Of a DNA stretch of 64,000 bases, positions 19,281-28,491 are shown in pieces. A program made the translations under genes and the position numbers. Below the pieces are notes generated by a model, which was not told where the DNA came from, ran no database searches, and saw only the letters and a list, made by a program, of their open reading frames with translations. Positions within the stretch are counted from its first letter, which is position 1. Each line of letters opens with the position of its first letter. Source of the DNA: Arthrobacter ramosus (GTDB lineage Bacteria > Actinomycetota > Actinomycetes > Actinomycetales > Micrococcaceae); assembly GCF_039535095.1 (NCBI RefSeq), contig NZ_BAAAWN010000001.1, positions 3,844,001 to 3,908,000 of the forward strand, in the 5' to 3' direction.

Positions 19281-20497
19281 CTAGTGGGCGACGGCGGCGG
19301 CGCCGTGTTCGTCGATCAGGGCACCGGTCTCGAAGCGTTCCAGCGCAAAAGGCTTGTTGAGCTCGTGCGGCCTACCCGTGGCGATGGTGTGGGCGAAGGT
19401 CAGGCCGGCAGCCGGGGTGCCCTTGAAGCCACCCGTTCCCCAGCCACAGTTGACGAACATGTTCTCCACCGGGGTGGTGCCGATGATCGGCGAGGCATCC
19501 ATGGTGGTGTCCACAATTCCGCCCCAGGTCCGGAGCACGTGGGCCCGGGCAAAGATCGGGAAGAGTTCGACCGCGGCAGCCATCTGGTGCTCGATCACAT
19601 GGAAGGAGCCGCGCTGGCCGTAGCCGTTGTAGGAGTCGACGCCGGCGCCCATGACCAGTTCGCCCTTGTGGGCCTGGGAAACATAGACATGCACGTGGTT
19701 GGACATGACCACCGTGGGGTGCACGGGTTCATGGAGTTCGGACACCAACGCCTGGAGGGGGTGGGACTGGATCGGGAGGCGGAAGCCGGCCATTTCGGCG
19801 AGCACCGAGCTGTGGCCGGCGGCGGCGAGCCCAACCTTTTCGGTGTGGATGGTTCCTTGGTTGGTCTTGACGCCCACCACGCGGTTGCCGTCCTTGAGGA
19901 AGCCCGTCACTTCGCAGTTCTGGATGATGTCCACGCCGAGTTCGTCGCACTTCCGGGCGAAGGCCCAGGCGACGTGATCGTGCTTCGCGATGCCGGCCCG
20001 GGGCTGGTAGGTGGCGCCCATGACCGGGTACCGGATGTTGTCGCTGATATTCAGGATGGGGCAGAGTTCCTTGACTTGCTGCGGGTCCAGCCATTCGGCG
20101 TCGACCCCGTTGAGTTTGTTCGCACCCACGCGGCGGACGCTTTCGCGGACGTCGCCCAAGGTGTGGGCAAGGTTCATGACGCCGCGCTGGCTGAAGAGGA
20201 AATCGTACTCAAGTTCCTCGGGCAGGATCTCCCAGAGCTTCAGGGCGTGCTCGTAGATGGCAGCGCTCTCGTCCCAAAGGTAGTTGGAACGAATGATGGT
20301 GGTGTTCCGGGCCATGTTGCCGCCGGCCAGCCAGCCCTTTTCCAGGACGGCGATGTTGGTCATTCCGTGGTTCTTGGCCAGGAAGTACGCGGTGGCCAGG
20401 CCGTGGCCGCCACCGCCCACGATCACGGCGTCGTAGGAGGCCTTGGGCTCCGGGTTACGCCACAGGAAATCCGGGTGTTCCGGGAGTTGGTCTGCGC

Positions 20498-20501
<4 letters not shown>
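19281..20501 (-). CDS. soxB: Sarcosine oxidase beta subunit (FAD/FMN)
   Basis: The 406-residue flavoprotein has an N-terminal FAD-binding motif ([20 protein letters not shown], residues about 24-44) and [20 protein letters not shown]. It ends with the FAD C-terminal region [19 protein letters not shown]. In characterised enzymes this subunit holds non-covalent FAD and the covalent FMN and carries out sarcosine oxidation with O2, forming H2O2. Its start overlaps the glyA stop (20498-20501), and the N-terminus includes [15 protein letters not shown] as in other SoxB proteins. Confidence 0.95.
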
Positions 20502-21868
<1,367 letters not shown>

Positions 21869-21905
21869 CATGTTCTCCTTTTGAGATACTTATATTTACT
21901 GACTA

Positions 21906-21984
21906 ATCAGCAACTGATATATTAGAACTGTTGCCATAGTATGTTGGAGATCACACAACCGTCAACAGCCCGGCAGCAACTGAT
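21906..21984. promoter_or_regulatory. Repeated CAGCAACTGAT motif between glyA and gntR
   Basis: The 11-bp sequence CAGCAACTGAT occurs at 21908-21918 and again at 21974-21984, in the same orientation and 66 bp apart. The first copy lies in a palindrome, ATCAG-caa-CTGAT (21906-21918); the second runs into CTGATCAG (21980-21987). The surrounding DNA is unusually AT-rich (TACTTATATTTACTGACTAA). It is the likely control region for the glyA-sox operon and for the divergent GntR regulator, which is the natural candidate to bind it. Confidence 0.55.
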
Positions 21985-22022
21985 CAGCCAGACTTGGAAT
22001 TGTGGCAAACGGGAGAGGGCAC

Positions 22023-22694
22023 ATGAGCACTGCACTGGAAGCACCGGACACAGGCACGCAGGGAACGTCCTTGGCGGAAAACGCCTACCTGCTCCTGCGC
22101 GACCGGCTCATCATGCTGGACATCAAACCCGGAGACCCTATCAACGACGGGCAGATTGCCACGGAACTCGGCATCGGACGGACTCCCGTGCGCGAGGCCA
22201 TCAAACGGCTCGAAAGCGACCACCTCGTCGTGTCATATCCCCGCCGCGGAACGTTCGCCACCGGCGTCGACATCACCCAATTGGCGGACGTCTCGGAAAT
22301 CCGCGAGCTGCTTGAGCCCTTGGCGTCACGGCGGGCTGCCCGCATGGCCAGCCCCAAGGTGCGGGAAGAACTCCGCGAGGTCGCGGCAGCCATCAGCGGC
22401 CTGGAAGCACACGACGCCGGCCAGCAGGAACTCATGCGCTACGACATCCAGGTGCACCGGCTCATCTACAAGGCCGCGGCCAATCCGCACCTCGAGGACG
22501 TACTGATCCGCTACGACAACCTGGCAACCCGCATCTGGTGCCACATGCTCGACAAGATGCCTTCCGTGACAGGCCACGTCGCCGAGCACGCTGAGCTGCT
22601 CACCGCAATCGCCGACGGCGATGAGGACCGCGCGGCAGCCCTCGCCCTGCACCACGTGGTGAGTTTCGAAGAGACGATCCGCAAGGTGCTCTAG
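22023..22694 (+). CDS. GntR-family (FCD) regulator, likely of the glyA-sox operon
   Basis: The gene encodes 223 residues. The start at 22023 is preferred to a GTG at 22002 because GGGAGAGG lies just upstream. Residues about 20-85 are the GntR winged helix (PINDGQIATELGIGRTPVRE, then LVVSYPRRGTFATGVDI). The rest is an all-helical FCD ligand domain with the metal-binding pattern (RYDIQVHRLIYKAAANPHLE, HVAEHAELLTAIADGD). FCD proteins usually bind carboxylates. Divergence from glyA-sox suggests response to sarcosine, glycine or a related acid. This is inferred from position. Confidence 0.85.
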   Translation: MSTALEAPDTGTQGTSLAENAYLLLRDRLIMLDIKPGDPINDGQIATELGIGRTPVREAIKRLESDHLVVSYPRRGTFATGVDITQLADVSEIRELLEPLASRRAARMASPKVREELREVAAAISGLEAHDAGQQELMRYDIQVHRLIYKAAANPHLEDVLIRYDNLATRIWCHMLDKMPSVTGHVAEHAELLTAIADGDEDRAAALALHHVVSFEETIRKVL

Positions 22695-22715
22695 GTTCGT
22701 GGGATACCGCTGCCC

Positions 22716-22829
22716 TTAGCCGTTTCTCTTCCAGTGCTTCGGCCACTTTGCGTTCAACAGCAGCAGCCCCAGCAAGAGCGCATCAACCGTCATTACTCCC
22801 GCCATGAAGTAAGCCCAACCGATGATCAT
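22716..22829 (-). CDS. Possible 37-residue membrane peptide
   Basis: An ATG at 22829 opens MIIGWAYFMAGVMTVDALLL and ends WPKHWKRNG, a single hydrophobic helix with a basic C-terminus, as in many real small membrane proteins. The ribosome binding site is weak, and the frame is also open upstream to 23303. It lies downstream of gntR on the opposite strand. I do not recognise a family, and the call rests only on composition. Confidence 0.3.
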   Translation of the reverse strand: MIIGWAYFMAGVMTVDALLLGLLLLNAKWPKHWKRNG

Positions 22830-23001
22830 GGCTCGATCACCACCAGTCGGCGGCCCGAGGTGCGGGGTTGCATCAGAACACTCATACCAATCTCCTGACC
22901 CGGATCCCCCAGTCAATCGATAGTCCACCAAGTGTGGCACGACGGCGCCGAAGAAGGAACGGCTTTGGCGATCGACGGTGGGCCGCACCAAAGGAATTAA
23001 C

Positions 23002-23043
23002 AACGACGGCGACACGTCCTTTTCGGGGCGTGTCGCCGTCGTT
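23002..23043. terminator. Strong hairpin in the gap between gntR and small membrane genes
   Basis: AACGACGGCGACACG (23002-23016) pairs perfectly with CGTGTCGCCGTCGTT (23029-23043) around a 12-nt loop. It lies 29 bp downstream of the stop of the minus-strand gene at 23072, so it most likely terminates that gene. The rest of 22830-23071 holds nothing recognisable. Confidence 0.65.
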
Positions 23044-23071
23044 CGCTCCGGAGAGCGTTGAACAGCGGGAG

Positions 23072-23314
23072 CTACACTTTCGAGACCTCGCCACTGTGGG
23101 GGCCAATGGTTCCTGTCTGCAGGCTCAGGAGCGTCACGAGGATGACCATTCCGAGCAGCACAACGGCCGTGGCCAACGTGAGGGTGCGGTTCCGACTGGG
23201 GGCTTCTCTGGCAGCAAGAAAGAGGGCAGATCCTGACAGGACAGCAGAGATAGCTGTGAATGGATAGAGCGGCAAAATCAACAAGATGGCCGCTCCCAGC
23301 CACGAAGGCCTCAT
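23072..23314 (-). CDS. Small membrane protein, 80 residues, unknown function
   Basis: The start at 23314 has AGGA 6 nt upstream of ATG; the frame is open further upstream but without a good site. The product (MRPSWLGAAILLILPLYPFT onward) has two predicted membrane helices, residues about 5-36 and 46-67, joined by a short basic loop (REAPSRNRTL). It ends SGEVSKV. I do not recognise it. It shares a relatively AT-rich pocket with other orphan small frames and is followed by a strong hairpin. Confidence 0.5.
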   Translation of the reverse strand: MRPSWLGAAILLILPLYPFTAISAVLSGSALFLAAREAPSRNRTLTLATAVVLLGMVILVTLLSLQTGTIGPHSGEVSKV

Positions 23315-23670
23315 CGATGTTCCTTTTCGGTAATCGAAAGAGACAGATACACCGAGTTCTTTAAGGCGCGACGGGGCCCTCATCGCAAACGCTAACAAGG
23401 GAAAACTGCACTGAGTGGTCTTCCGAATCAAAATGAGTGGCGAATCGCCCATATTTGAGTGGTAGCGAGGGGAAGCACATAGAACCCTGAGCGTGAGGGC
23501 GTGATCAAGACACCCAAGGAAATCCTCGCCAAAGCCAAACCAAAAACAACTTCCAACATGGGCCATTAGGTTCGAGGTGGGCGAAGGAATGCGGGCAGGC
23601 TGGCCAGTTCGGTATCCCTGTCGCACCGGATCACGTCTTGACCAGCTGTTTTGGATCGAGGGGTTTGCGG
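23315..23670. other. AT-richer gap without a recognisable gene
   Basis: This 356-bp stretch is visibly less GC-rich than its surroundings. A short frame at 23483-23566, after an in-frame stop, reads NPEREGVIKTPKEILAKAKP and then KTTSNMGH before a stop. It looks like the tail of a lysine-rich protein but has no start signal and no upstream continuation. It may be a gene remnant. I see no promoter, RNA or repeat that I can support. Confidence 0.3.
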
Positions 23671-23844
23671 ATGCGGAGAATGAAGTGGCAATTTCCTGTT
23701 TTACTGGTTGGCGCCGCACTTGCTTTGATTGTGGCCCTCCTAGTCATTCGCTGGATGACGCATGGACCCGGGAACCTAACGGACAATGATTTTAGGCCTC
23801 CGCCTTTCGGTCCCAGCTCCCCTGCCGGTTCGGCGAGCCGTTAG
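23671..23844 (+). CDS. Possible small single-pass membrane protein, 57 residues
   Basis: ATG at 23671 is preceded by GAGGGG at about 7 nt. The product starts MRRMKWQFPVLLVGAALALI, a basic N-terminus followed by one helix. A Pro/Ser-rich tail (NDFRPPPFGPSSPAGSASR) would lie outside the membrane. No lipobox cysteine and no known domain are present. The composition supports a real small protein, but I cannot name it. Confidence 0.4.
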   Translation: MRRMKWQFPVLLVGAALALIVALLVIRWMTHGPGNLTDNDFRPPPFGPSSPAGSASR

Positions 23845-23859
23845 CCCCGAAGCGCTGCG

Positions 23860-24597
23860 TTAGCCGGGGGTGAGGACGCAGAATTCGTTGCCCTCCGTGT
23901 CGGCAAGGCACACCCATGGCACATCGCCTTGGCCGACGTCGGCGTCCGTGGCGCCCAAGGTCCGCAGCCGGGCCACCTCTGCCGCTTGATCATCGCCGCG
24001 ATACGGCCTCAGGTCGAGATGGACACGGCCGGAAACGGCATTCGCGGCGGGTGTGCGGACGAACTCCAGATACGGCCCCACGCCCTTGGCCGAACGCAGC
24101 CTCGCAAAATCGTCGGTCACCTCGTGCAGGGTCCAGTCCATCGCCCCGCTCCAGAACCGGGCCATGGCCCGCGGATCCGCACAGTTGACCACCACCGCGG
24201 CGATCGGCCCGGTGTCCCGGTAGATCGGCCGAGGCTCCAGCACGCAGAACAGGTTGCCCTCCGGGTCGGCCAGGACCGTCCACGGCACATCGCCCTGGCC
24301 GATGTCGGCGGGCGTCGCGCCGAGCTTCAACAGGCGCGCCACAAGCTCCGCTTGATGGGCCGCTGAGGTGGTGCCGAGGTCCAGGTGGGCGCGGTACCTC
24401 ACCGTCTCGGGGTCCGGGACGGTGACGACATCGACACACACGGCGGCAGGGTCCGGTCCGACGAAGCCCACGGGTTCGACATTGGTCACGCCGGGTCCTT
24501 CGCTGGAAACACCCCAGCCGAGCGCCTCCGCCCAAAACCGGCCGAGAGCCGAGTCGTCCCGGGCCTTGAAATTCACTTGAACGAGTCGCAGTGCCAT
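23860..24597 (-). CDS. Two-domain glyoxalase/VOC-superfamily protein
   Basis: The ATG at 24597 gives 245 residues; a longer open frame upstream runs antisense to the neighbouring regulator and is a shadow. Two tandem VOC modules are visible: residues 1-117 (MALRLVQVNFKARDDSALGR, with GQGDVPWTVLADPEGNLFCV) and 128-245 (VVVNCADPRAMARFWSGAMD, with GQGDVPWVCLADTEGNEFCV). The near-identical second half of each module shows an internal duplication. VOC proteins bind metal or small hydrophobic ligands; enzyme, resistance protein or binding protein are all possible. The regulator next to it is divergent. Confidence 0.75.
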   Translation of the reverse strand: MALRLVQVNFKARDDSALGRFWAEALGWGVSSEGPGVTNVEPVGFVGPDPAAVCVDVVTVPDPETVRYRAHLDLGTTSAAHQAELVARLLKLGATPADIGQGDVPWTVLADPEGNLFCVLEPRPIYRDTGPIAAVVVNCADPRAMARFWSGAMDWTLHEVTDDFARLRSAKGVGPYLEFVRTPAANAVSGRVHLDLRPYRGDDQAAEVARLRTLGATDADVGQGDVPWVCLADTEGNEFCVLTPG

Positions 24598-24691
24598 ACC
24601 GACCGATCCTATAACCAGGCAACACCGGATAGACGCCAGCATCCAGGACACGCAGCCCGGAGAGGCCGCGCATTTGACGGCGTTTGAGACG

Positions 24692-25525
24692 ATGAACCAC
24701 ATGGACGCTGACGCAAGCCTTGCCAACGACCCCGATACCGATCCCGCCGGCGCGCACCACGCCGGTGTGCAGTCCGTAGACCGGGCCATCACCGTGCTCG
24801 AAATCATCGCCCGCAACGGCGATGCCGGCGTGAGTGAGATCGCGGAGGAAATGGGCGTCCACAAGTCAACGGCGTCGCGCCTGCTAAGCGCCTTGGACGC
24901 ACGTGGCATGGTGCAGCAGAACCACGAGCGCGGAAAATACCAACTCGGTTTCAACATCCTGCGCTTGGCCAGTGCCATTCCGGCCCGACTCAGCTTGGTA
25001 AGGGAGGCCCGGGAAGACCTCGAGGCCCTGGCGGAGAAGTTCGCTGAGACCGCCAACCTGGCAGTGCTGCGGTCAAATTTCGCGGTCAATGTGGACCAGG
25101 CCATTGGCCCCAACACGCTTGGCACGCAGGACTGGATCGGTGGGCTCACCCCGCTCCACGCCACGTCCAGCGGCAAGGTCATGCTTGCCGCCCTGCCGCC
25201 TGCGACGCGTGACCGCGTTCTCAGGGAAGCCGGCCAAGCGCAATACACGCCACACACCATCACCGACCGCGACGAGCTGGAGCAGCAAATGCCGGTCATT
25301 GAGGAGGCCGGATACGCGGCCACGTATGAAGAACTCGAACGCGGACTCAACGCCGTCGCCGTTCCGATCCGCAACCACAGCGGCACGGTAATCGGAGCAA
25401 TTAGCCTTTCCGGCCCGGCCTTCCGATTCGAGCCGGAAAAAATACCCGGCCTGCTCGATGCGCTCAAGCAGGCCGGGTATTCAATCAGCGTCAAGATGGG
25501 TTACACCGCAGCCAGCGGCGCCTAG
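24692..25525 (+). CDS. IclR-family transcriptional regulator
   Basis: The gene encodes 277 residues from ATG 24692 (MNHMDADAS); a TTG at 24674 and the ATG at 24701 are alternatives, and none has a strong ribosome site. The winged helix lies at residues about 28-90 (VQSVDRAITVLEIIARNG, then GVHKSTASRLLSALDARGMV). The IclR effector domain follows (PLHATSSGKVMLAALPP, GLNAVAVPIRNHSGTVIGAI). The gene is convergent with the MBL-adh-Rieske operon and so may control betaine oxidation or the divergent VOC gene. The coding sequence contains a perfect 15-bp inverted repeat near its end (25441-25481). Confidence 0.85.
   Translation: MNHMDADASLANDPDTDPAGAHHAGVQSVDRAITVLEIIARNGDAGVSEIAEEMGVHKSTASRLLSALDARGMVQQNHERGKYQLGFNILRLASAIPARLSLVREAREDLEALAEKFAETANLAVLRSNFAVNVDQAIGPNTLGTQDWIGGLTPLHATSSGKVMLAALPPATRDRVLREAGQAQYTPHTITDRDELEQQMPVIEEAGYAATYEELERGLNAVAVPIRNHSGTVIGAISLSGPAFRFEPEKIPGLLDALKQAGYSISVKMGYTAASGA
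25441..25481. repeat. Perfect 15-bp inverted repeat inside the iclR coding end
   Basis: AATACCCGGCCTGCT (25441-25455) is the exact reverse complement of 25467-25481, with an 11-nt spacer, and lies about 45 nt before the stop codon. On either strand it would form a strong hairpin. It could stop transcripts of the convergent MBL-adh operon. Confidence 0.6.
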
Positions 25526-25531
25526 GGTCCG

Positions 25532-26164
25532 TCAAACCTGGCGATCACGCGCTGCCTGGGAGAGGTTTTCGTCCTCGGCTTTGATGGTGGTGTCCCCGCC
25601 ATGGCCGGTCCGGACCACGGTTTCCGCCGGAAGCGTCAGAAGGCGTTCCCGGATCGAGGCCAGGATGGTCGGGTGGTCGCTGTGGGACCTGCCGGTGGCT
25701 CCTGGGCCGCCGTCGAAGAGGGTGTCTCCCGTGAACACCGTGCCTTCGCTTTCCAGGTAGAAGCACGTGGAACCCGGGGAGTGGCCCGGCGTGTGGATGG
25801 CCCGCAGGGCCGTGCCCGCCACGTCGAAGATGTCGCCGTCTGCAAGGTAACGGTCCGGCGCGGCATCCGGATACACCTGCTCCCAGAGAACCATGTCTGC
25901 GGGGTGCAGGTGGATCGGCGCGTTCACGGCCTTCGCCACGTCGAGCGCTGCTCCGATGTGGTCGTTGTGCGCATGGGTGAGCAGGATGGCGCGCACCTTC
26001 CGGCCACGGACCTGGTTGATGATCGCCTCCGCGTCGTGCGGCGAATCGATGATCACGCATTCGTCGTCGTTGCCGACAATCCAGACGTTGTTGTCCACGT
26101 CCCACGTGCCGCCGTCGAGCGAAAACGTGCCCGAGGTGACGAGGTTTTCGATGGTGACGCTCAT
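25532..26164 (-). CDS. MBL-fold metallo-hydrolase of the formaldehyde detoxification pair
   Basis: The 210-residue protein has the metallo-beta-lactamase metal motif [10 protein letters not shown] (HxHxDH), [20 protein letters not shown] and TGDTLFDGG. Its start overlaps the stop of the alcohol dehydrogenase by 4 nt. In actinobacteria this pairing is common: the dehydrogenase makes S-formylmycothiol, and the MBL protein is a candidate thioester hydrolase of the glyoxalase II type that releases formate and mycothiol. The hydrolase role is inferred from fold and context. Confidence 0.85.
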   Translation of the reverse strand: MSVTIENLVTSGTFSLDGGTWDVDNNVWIVGNDDECVIIDSPHDAEAIINQVRGRKVRAILLTHAHNDHIGAALDVAKAVNAPIHLHPADMVLWEQVYPDAAPDRYLADGDIFDVAGTALRAIHTPGHSPGSTCFYLESEGTVFTGDTLFDGGPGATGRSHSDHPTILASIRERLLTLPAETVVRTGHGGDTTIKAEDENLSQAARDRQV

Positions 26165-27249
26165 GCGATTTCCACTACCGAACGGAGCACTTTGCCTTCG
26201 TGCATCTTGGCGAACGCTTCTTCCACCTGGTCGATGGTGATCCGTTCGGACACGAACGCGTCCAGGTCAAGGTTGCCTTGCTTGTAGTGCGCCACCAGCA
26301 TCGGGAAGTCGCGGGAAGGCAGGCAGTCCCCGTACCAGGAGGACTTCAGCGAACCGCCGCGGCCGAAGACGTCCAGCAGGGGCAGTTCGAGCTTCATGTC
26401 CGGCGTCGGGACGCCGACCAGCACCACGCGGCCGGCGAGGTCGCGCGCGTAGAAGGCCTGCTTGTACGTTTCGGGACGTCCGACGGCGTCGATCACCACG
26501 TCGGCGCCGTTGCCGCCGGTCAGCGCCCGGATGGCCTCCACGGGGTCTTCCTGGCTGGAGTTGACACCGTGCGTGGCTCCCAGGGACCTGGCCATCTCGA
26601 TTTTGTTGGCGTCGATGTCCACGGCGATGATCGTGGTGGCGCCGGCGAGCTTTGCCCCGGCGATGGCGGCGATGCCGACGCCGCCGCAGCCGATCACGGC
26701 CACGGACTCGCCCCGCTTGACCTCACCGGTGTTGATGGCGGCACCGATCCCTGCCATCACACCGCAGCCGAGCAGCCCGACGGCGGCCGGATCGACGTCG
26801 TCGTCCACTTTGGTGCACTGCCCGGCAGCAACGAGGGTCTTCTCTGCGAAGGCGCCGATCCCCAGGGCCGGTGTAAGCTCCGTGCCGTCCTCCAGGGTCA
26901 TCTTCTGGGTGGCATTGTGCGTGTTGAAGCAGTACTGCGGCTGGCCTTTGGCGCACGCCCGGCATTCCCCGCACACGGCCCGCCAGTTCAGGATGACCCG
27001 GTCCCCTGGCGCCACTTCGGTGACGTCGGGGCCGACCGCGCTGACCACGCCTGTGGCCTCGTGGCCGAGCAGGATGGGGAAATCATCGGTAATGCCGCCC
27101 TGCTTGTAGTGCAGGTCGGTGTGGCAGACGCCGCAGGTGAGGATGTCCACCAGTGCCTCGCCCGGACCGGGGTCCGGCACCAGGATGGTCTCCACCGAGA
27201 CCGGAGCGTTCTTTTCCTTGGCGATGACCGCCCTTACTTTGTAAACCAT
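26161..27249 (-). CDS. S-(hydroxymethyl)mycothiol dehydrogenase
   Basis: The 362-residue zinc alcohol dehydrogenase fits the length of NAD/mycothiol-dependent formaldehyde dehydrogenase. The catalytic zinc region is [13 protein letters not shown] and GHEATGVV. The structural zinc loop is [15 protein letters not shown], and the nucleotide fold is [20 protein letters not shown]. It oxidises the adduct of formaldehyde and mycothiol. Here it is the third gene of the operon headed by the ferredoxin reductase and Rieske oxygenase, whose betaine demethylation would release formaldehyde. Confidence 0.88.
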   Translation of the reverse strand: MVYKVRAVIAKEKNAPVSVETILVPDPGPGEALVDILTCGVCHTDLHYKQGGITDDFPILLGHEATGVVSAVGPDVTEVAPGDRVILNWRAVCGECRACAKGQPQYCFNTHNATQKMTLEDGTELTPALGIGAFAEKTLVAAGQCTKVDDDVDPAAVGLLGCGVMAGIGAAINTGEVKRGESVAVIGCGGVGIAAIAGAKLAGATTIIAVDIDANKIEMARSLGATHGVNSSQEDPVEAIRALTGGNGADVVIDAVGRPETYKQAFYARDLAGRVVLVGVPTPDMKLELPLLDVFGRGGSLKSSWYGDCLPSRDFPMLVAHYKQGNLDLDAFVSERITIDQVEEAFAKMHEGKVLRSVVEIA

Positions 27250-27309
27250 TGGCTGCGTTTCCTTTTCCTAGGTTCGCGGTAGCTCGTTACAAGACAGACA
27301 GTCCTCGGG

Positions 27310-28446
27310 CTAGCTGTCGGCGGGTACGTCGGCGATTTTGCTGGTGACCCAGCTGTGGAACGCCTCAATGTGGTGCTCGCTCGGCACCAGGACGCCGCCC
27401 TTGGCGTAGATCTTGGAGCCCATGGCTGGCTGGCAGCGTTCGCAAGCGTCGAAGTCCTGCTCGTTGACCCGGTGGAAGAGCTCCACCGAAGCGCTCACGT
27501 CCTTGCCGGATTCCACCACGCTGGGGAGGTACAGCCAGTCGCATTCAACGATCGTGTGGTCCGCTGCCAACGGGAACATGCGGTGGATGATGACGTGGTC
27601 AGGAACCAGGTTGACGAAGACATTCGGCTTGATGGTCACTGCGTAGTAGCGGCGGTCCTGGTCATCGCCGACTCCGGGAATTCGGTCCAGGCCCTCGGAA
27701 CCGTCAATCGTGAAGCCCTTGATGTCGTCGCCGAACTCGGCGCCGTGGCCCACAAAATACTGCGCTGCCAGGCCGTCGGCGAACTCGGGCAGGACTTCGG
27801 TGAGTTCGGGATGGATCGTAGCGCAGTGGTAGCACTCCATGAAGTTTTCGATGATGAGCTTCCAGTTGGCCTTGACGTCGTACTTGATGCGCCGGCCAAG
27901 GCTCAGGTTCGCGATGTCATAGTCGTCAACAGCCCGCAGGTCCCCGAGGCGCTCCTCGATCGCCCCCATGACGTCTTCCTCGAACGACGGTGGCTCATCC
28001 GCGAGGCAGACCCAGACGTAGCCCATGTATTCGCGGACGTGGACCTTGACCAGCCCGTATTCGTTGCGGTCGATATCCGGCATCTTGGTGAGGTTGGGGG
28101 CCGCGATGAGCTTTCCCTCAAGATCGTAGGTCCAGGCGTGGTACGGGCACTGGAACGAGCGGTTGGCTTCGCCGGACTCCTCCATGCACAGCTTCACGCC
28201 GCGGTGCCGGCAGATGTTGTAGAACGCGCGGACTTCCCCCTTGCGGGTGCGGTTGATGAGCACGCTCTCGCGGCCGATCTGCACCGTTTTGAACGAGCCG
28301 GCCTTTTCCAGGTCCGCGGTCCGCACTGCGCAGAACCACATTTCTTCGAAGATATGTTCTTGCTCGGCGCGGAAGATGTCTTCGCTGACGTACGTGTGGC
28401 CGGGGAGAGTGGGGATCAGGCTGGGGGAAACAACTTCAGTGGTCAT
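27310..28446 (-). CDS. Rieske oxygenase, GbcA-type glycine betaine demethylase
   Basis: The 378-residue oxygenase has the Rieske cluster ligands Cys79, His81 (ICRHRG) and Cys100, His103 (CPYHAWTYD), and the mononuclear iron motif NFMECYHCATIHPEL with His207 and His212. This sequence family includes GbcA, which converts glycine betaine plus O2 to dimethylglycine and formaldehyde, and stachydrine demethylases. Position between the reductase and a formaldehyde dehydrogenase, opposite dmg-betA-betB and a betaine importer, makes betaine the likely substrate. No gene symbol is given because the electron chain differs from the Pseudomonas gbcAB system. Confidence 0.85.
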   Translation of the reverse strand: MTTEVVSPSLIPTLPGHTYVSEDIFRAEQEHIFEEMWFCAVRTADLEKAGSFKTVQIGRESVLINRTRKGEVRAFYNICRHRGVKLCMEESGEANRSFQCPYHAWTYDLEGKLIAAPNLTKMPDIDRNEYGLVKVHVREYMGYVWVCLADEPPSFEEDVMGAIEERLGDLRAVDDYDIANLSLGRRIKYDVKANWKLIIENFMECYHCATIHPELTEVLPEFADGLAAQYFVGHGAEFGDDIKGFTIDGSEGLDRIPGVGDDQDRRYYAVTIKPNVFVNLVPDHVIIHRMFPLAADHTIVECDWLYLPSVVESGKDVSASVELFHRVNEQDFDACERCQPAMGSKIYAKGGVLVPSEHHIEAFHSWVTSKIADVPADS

Positions 28447-28491
28447 GCTGACTCCTATTCAGTGATGAAAGCGGGTGGGGCTTGAGGGTGT

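Noticed and set aside
23483..23566. Transposase tail
   Set aside because: The short lysine-rich frame resembles a protein C-terminus, but no catalytic motif, inverted ends or target duplication can be seen, so no mobile element is called.
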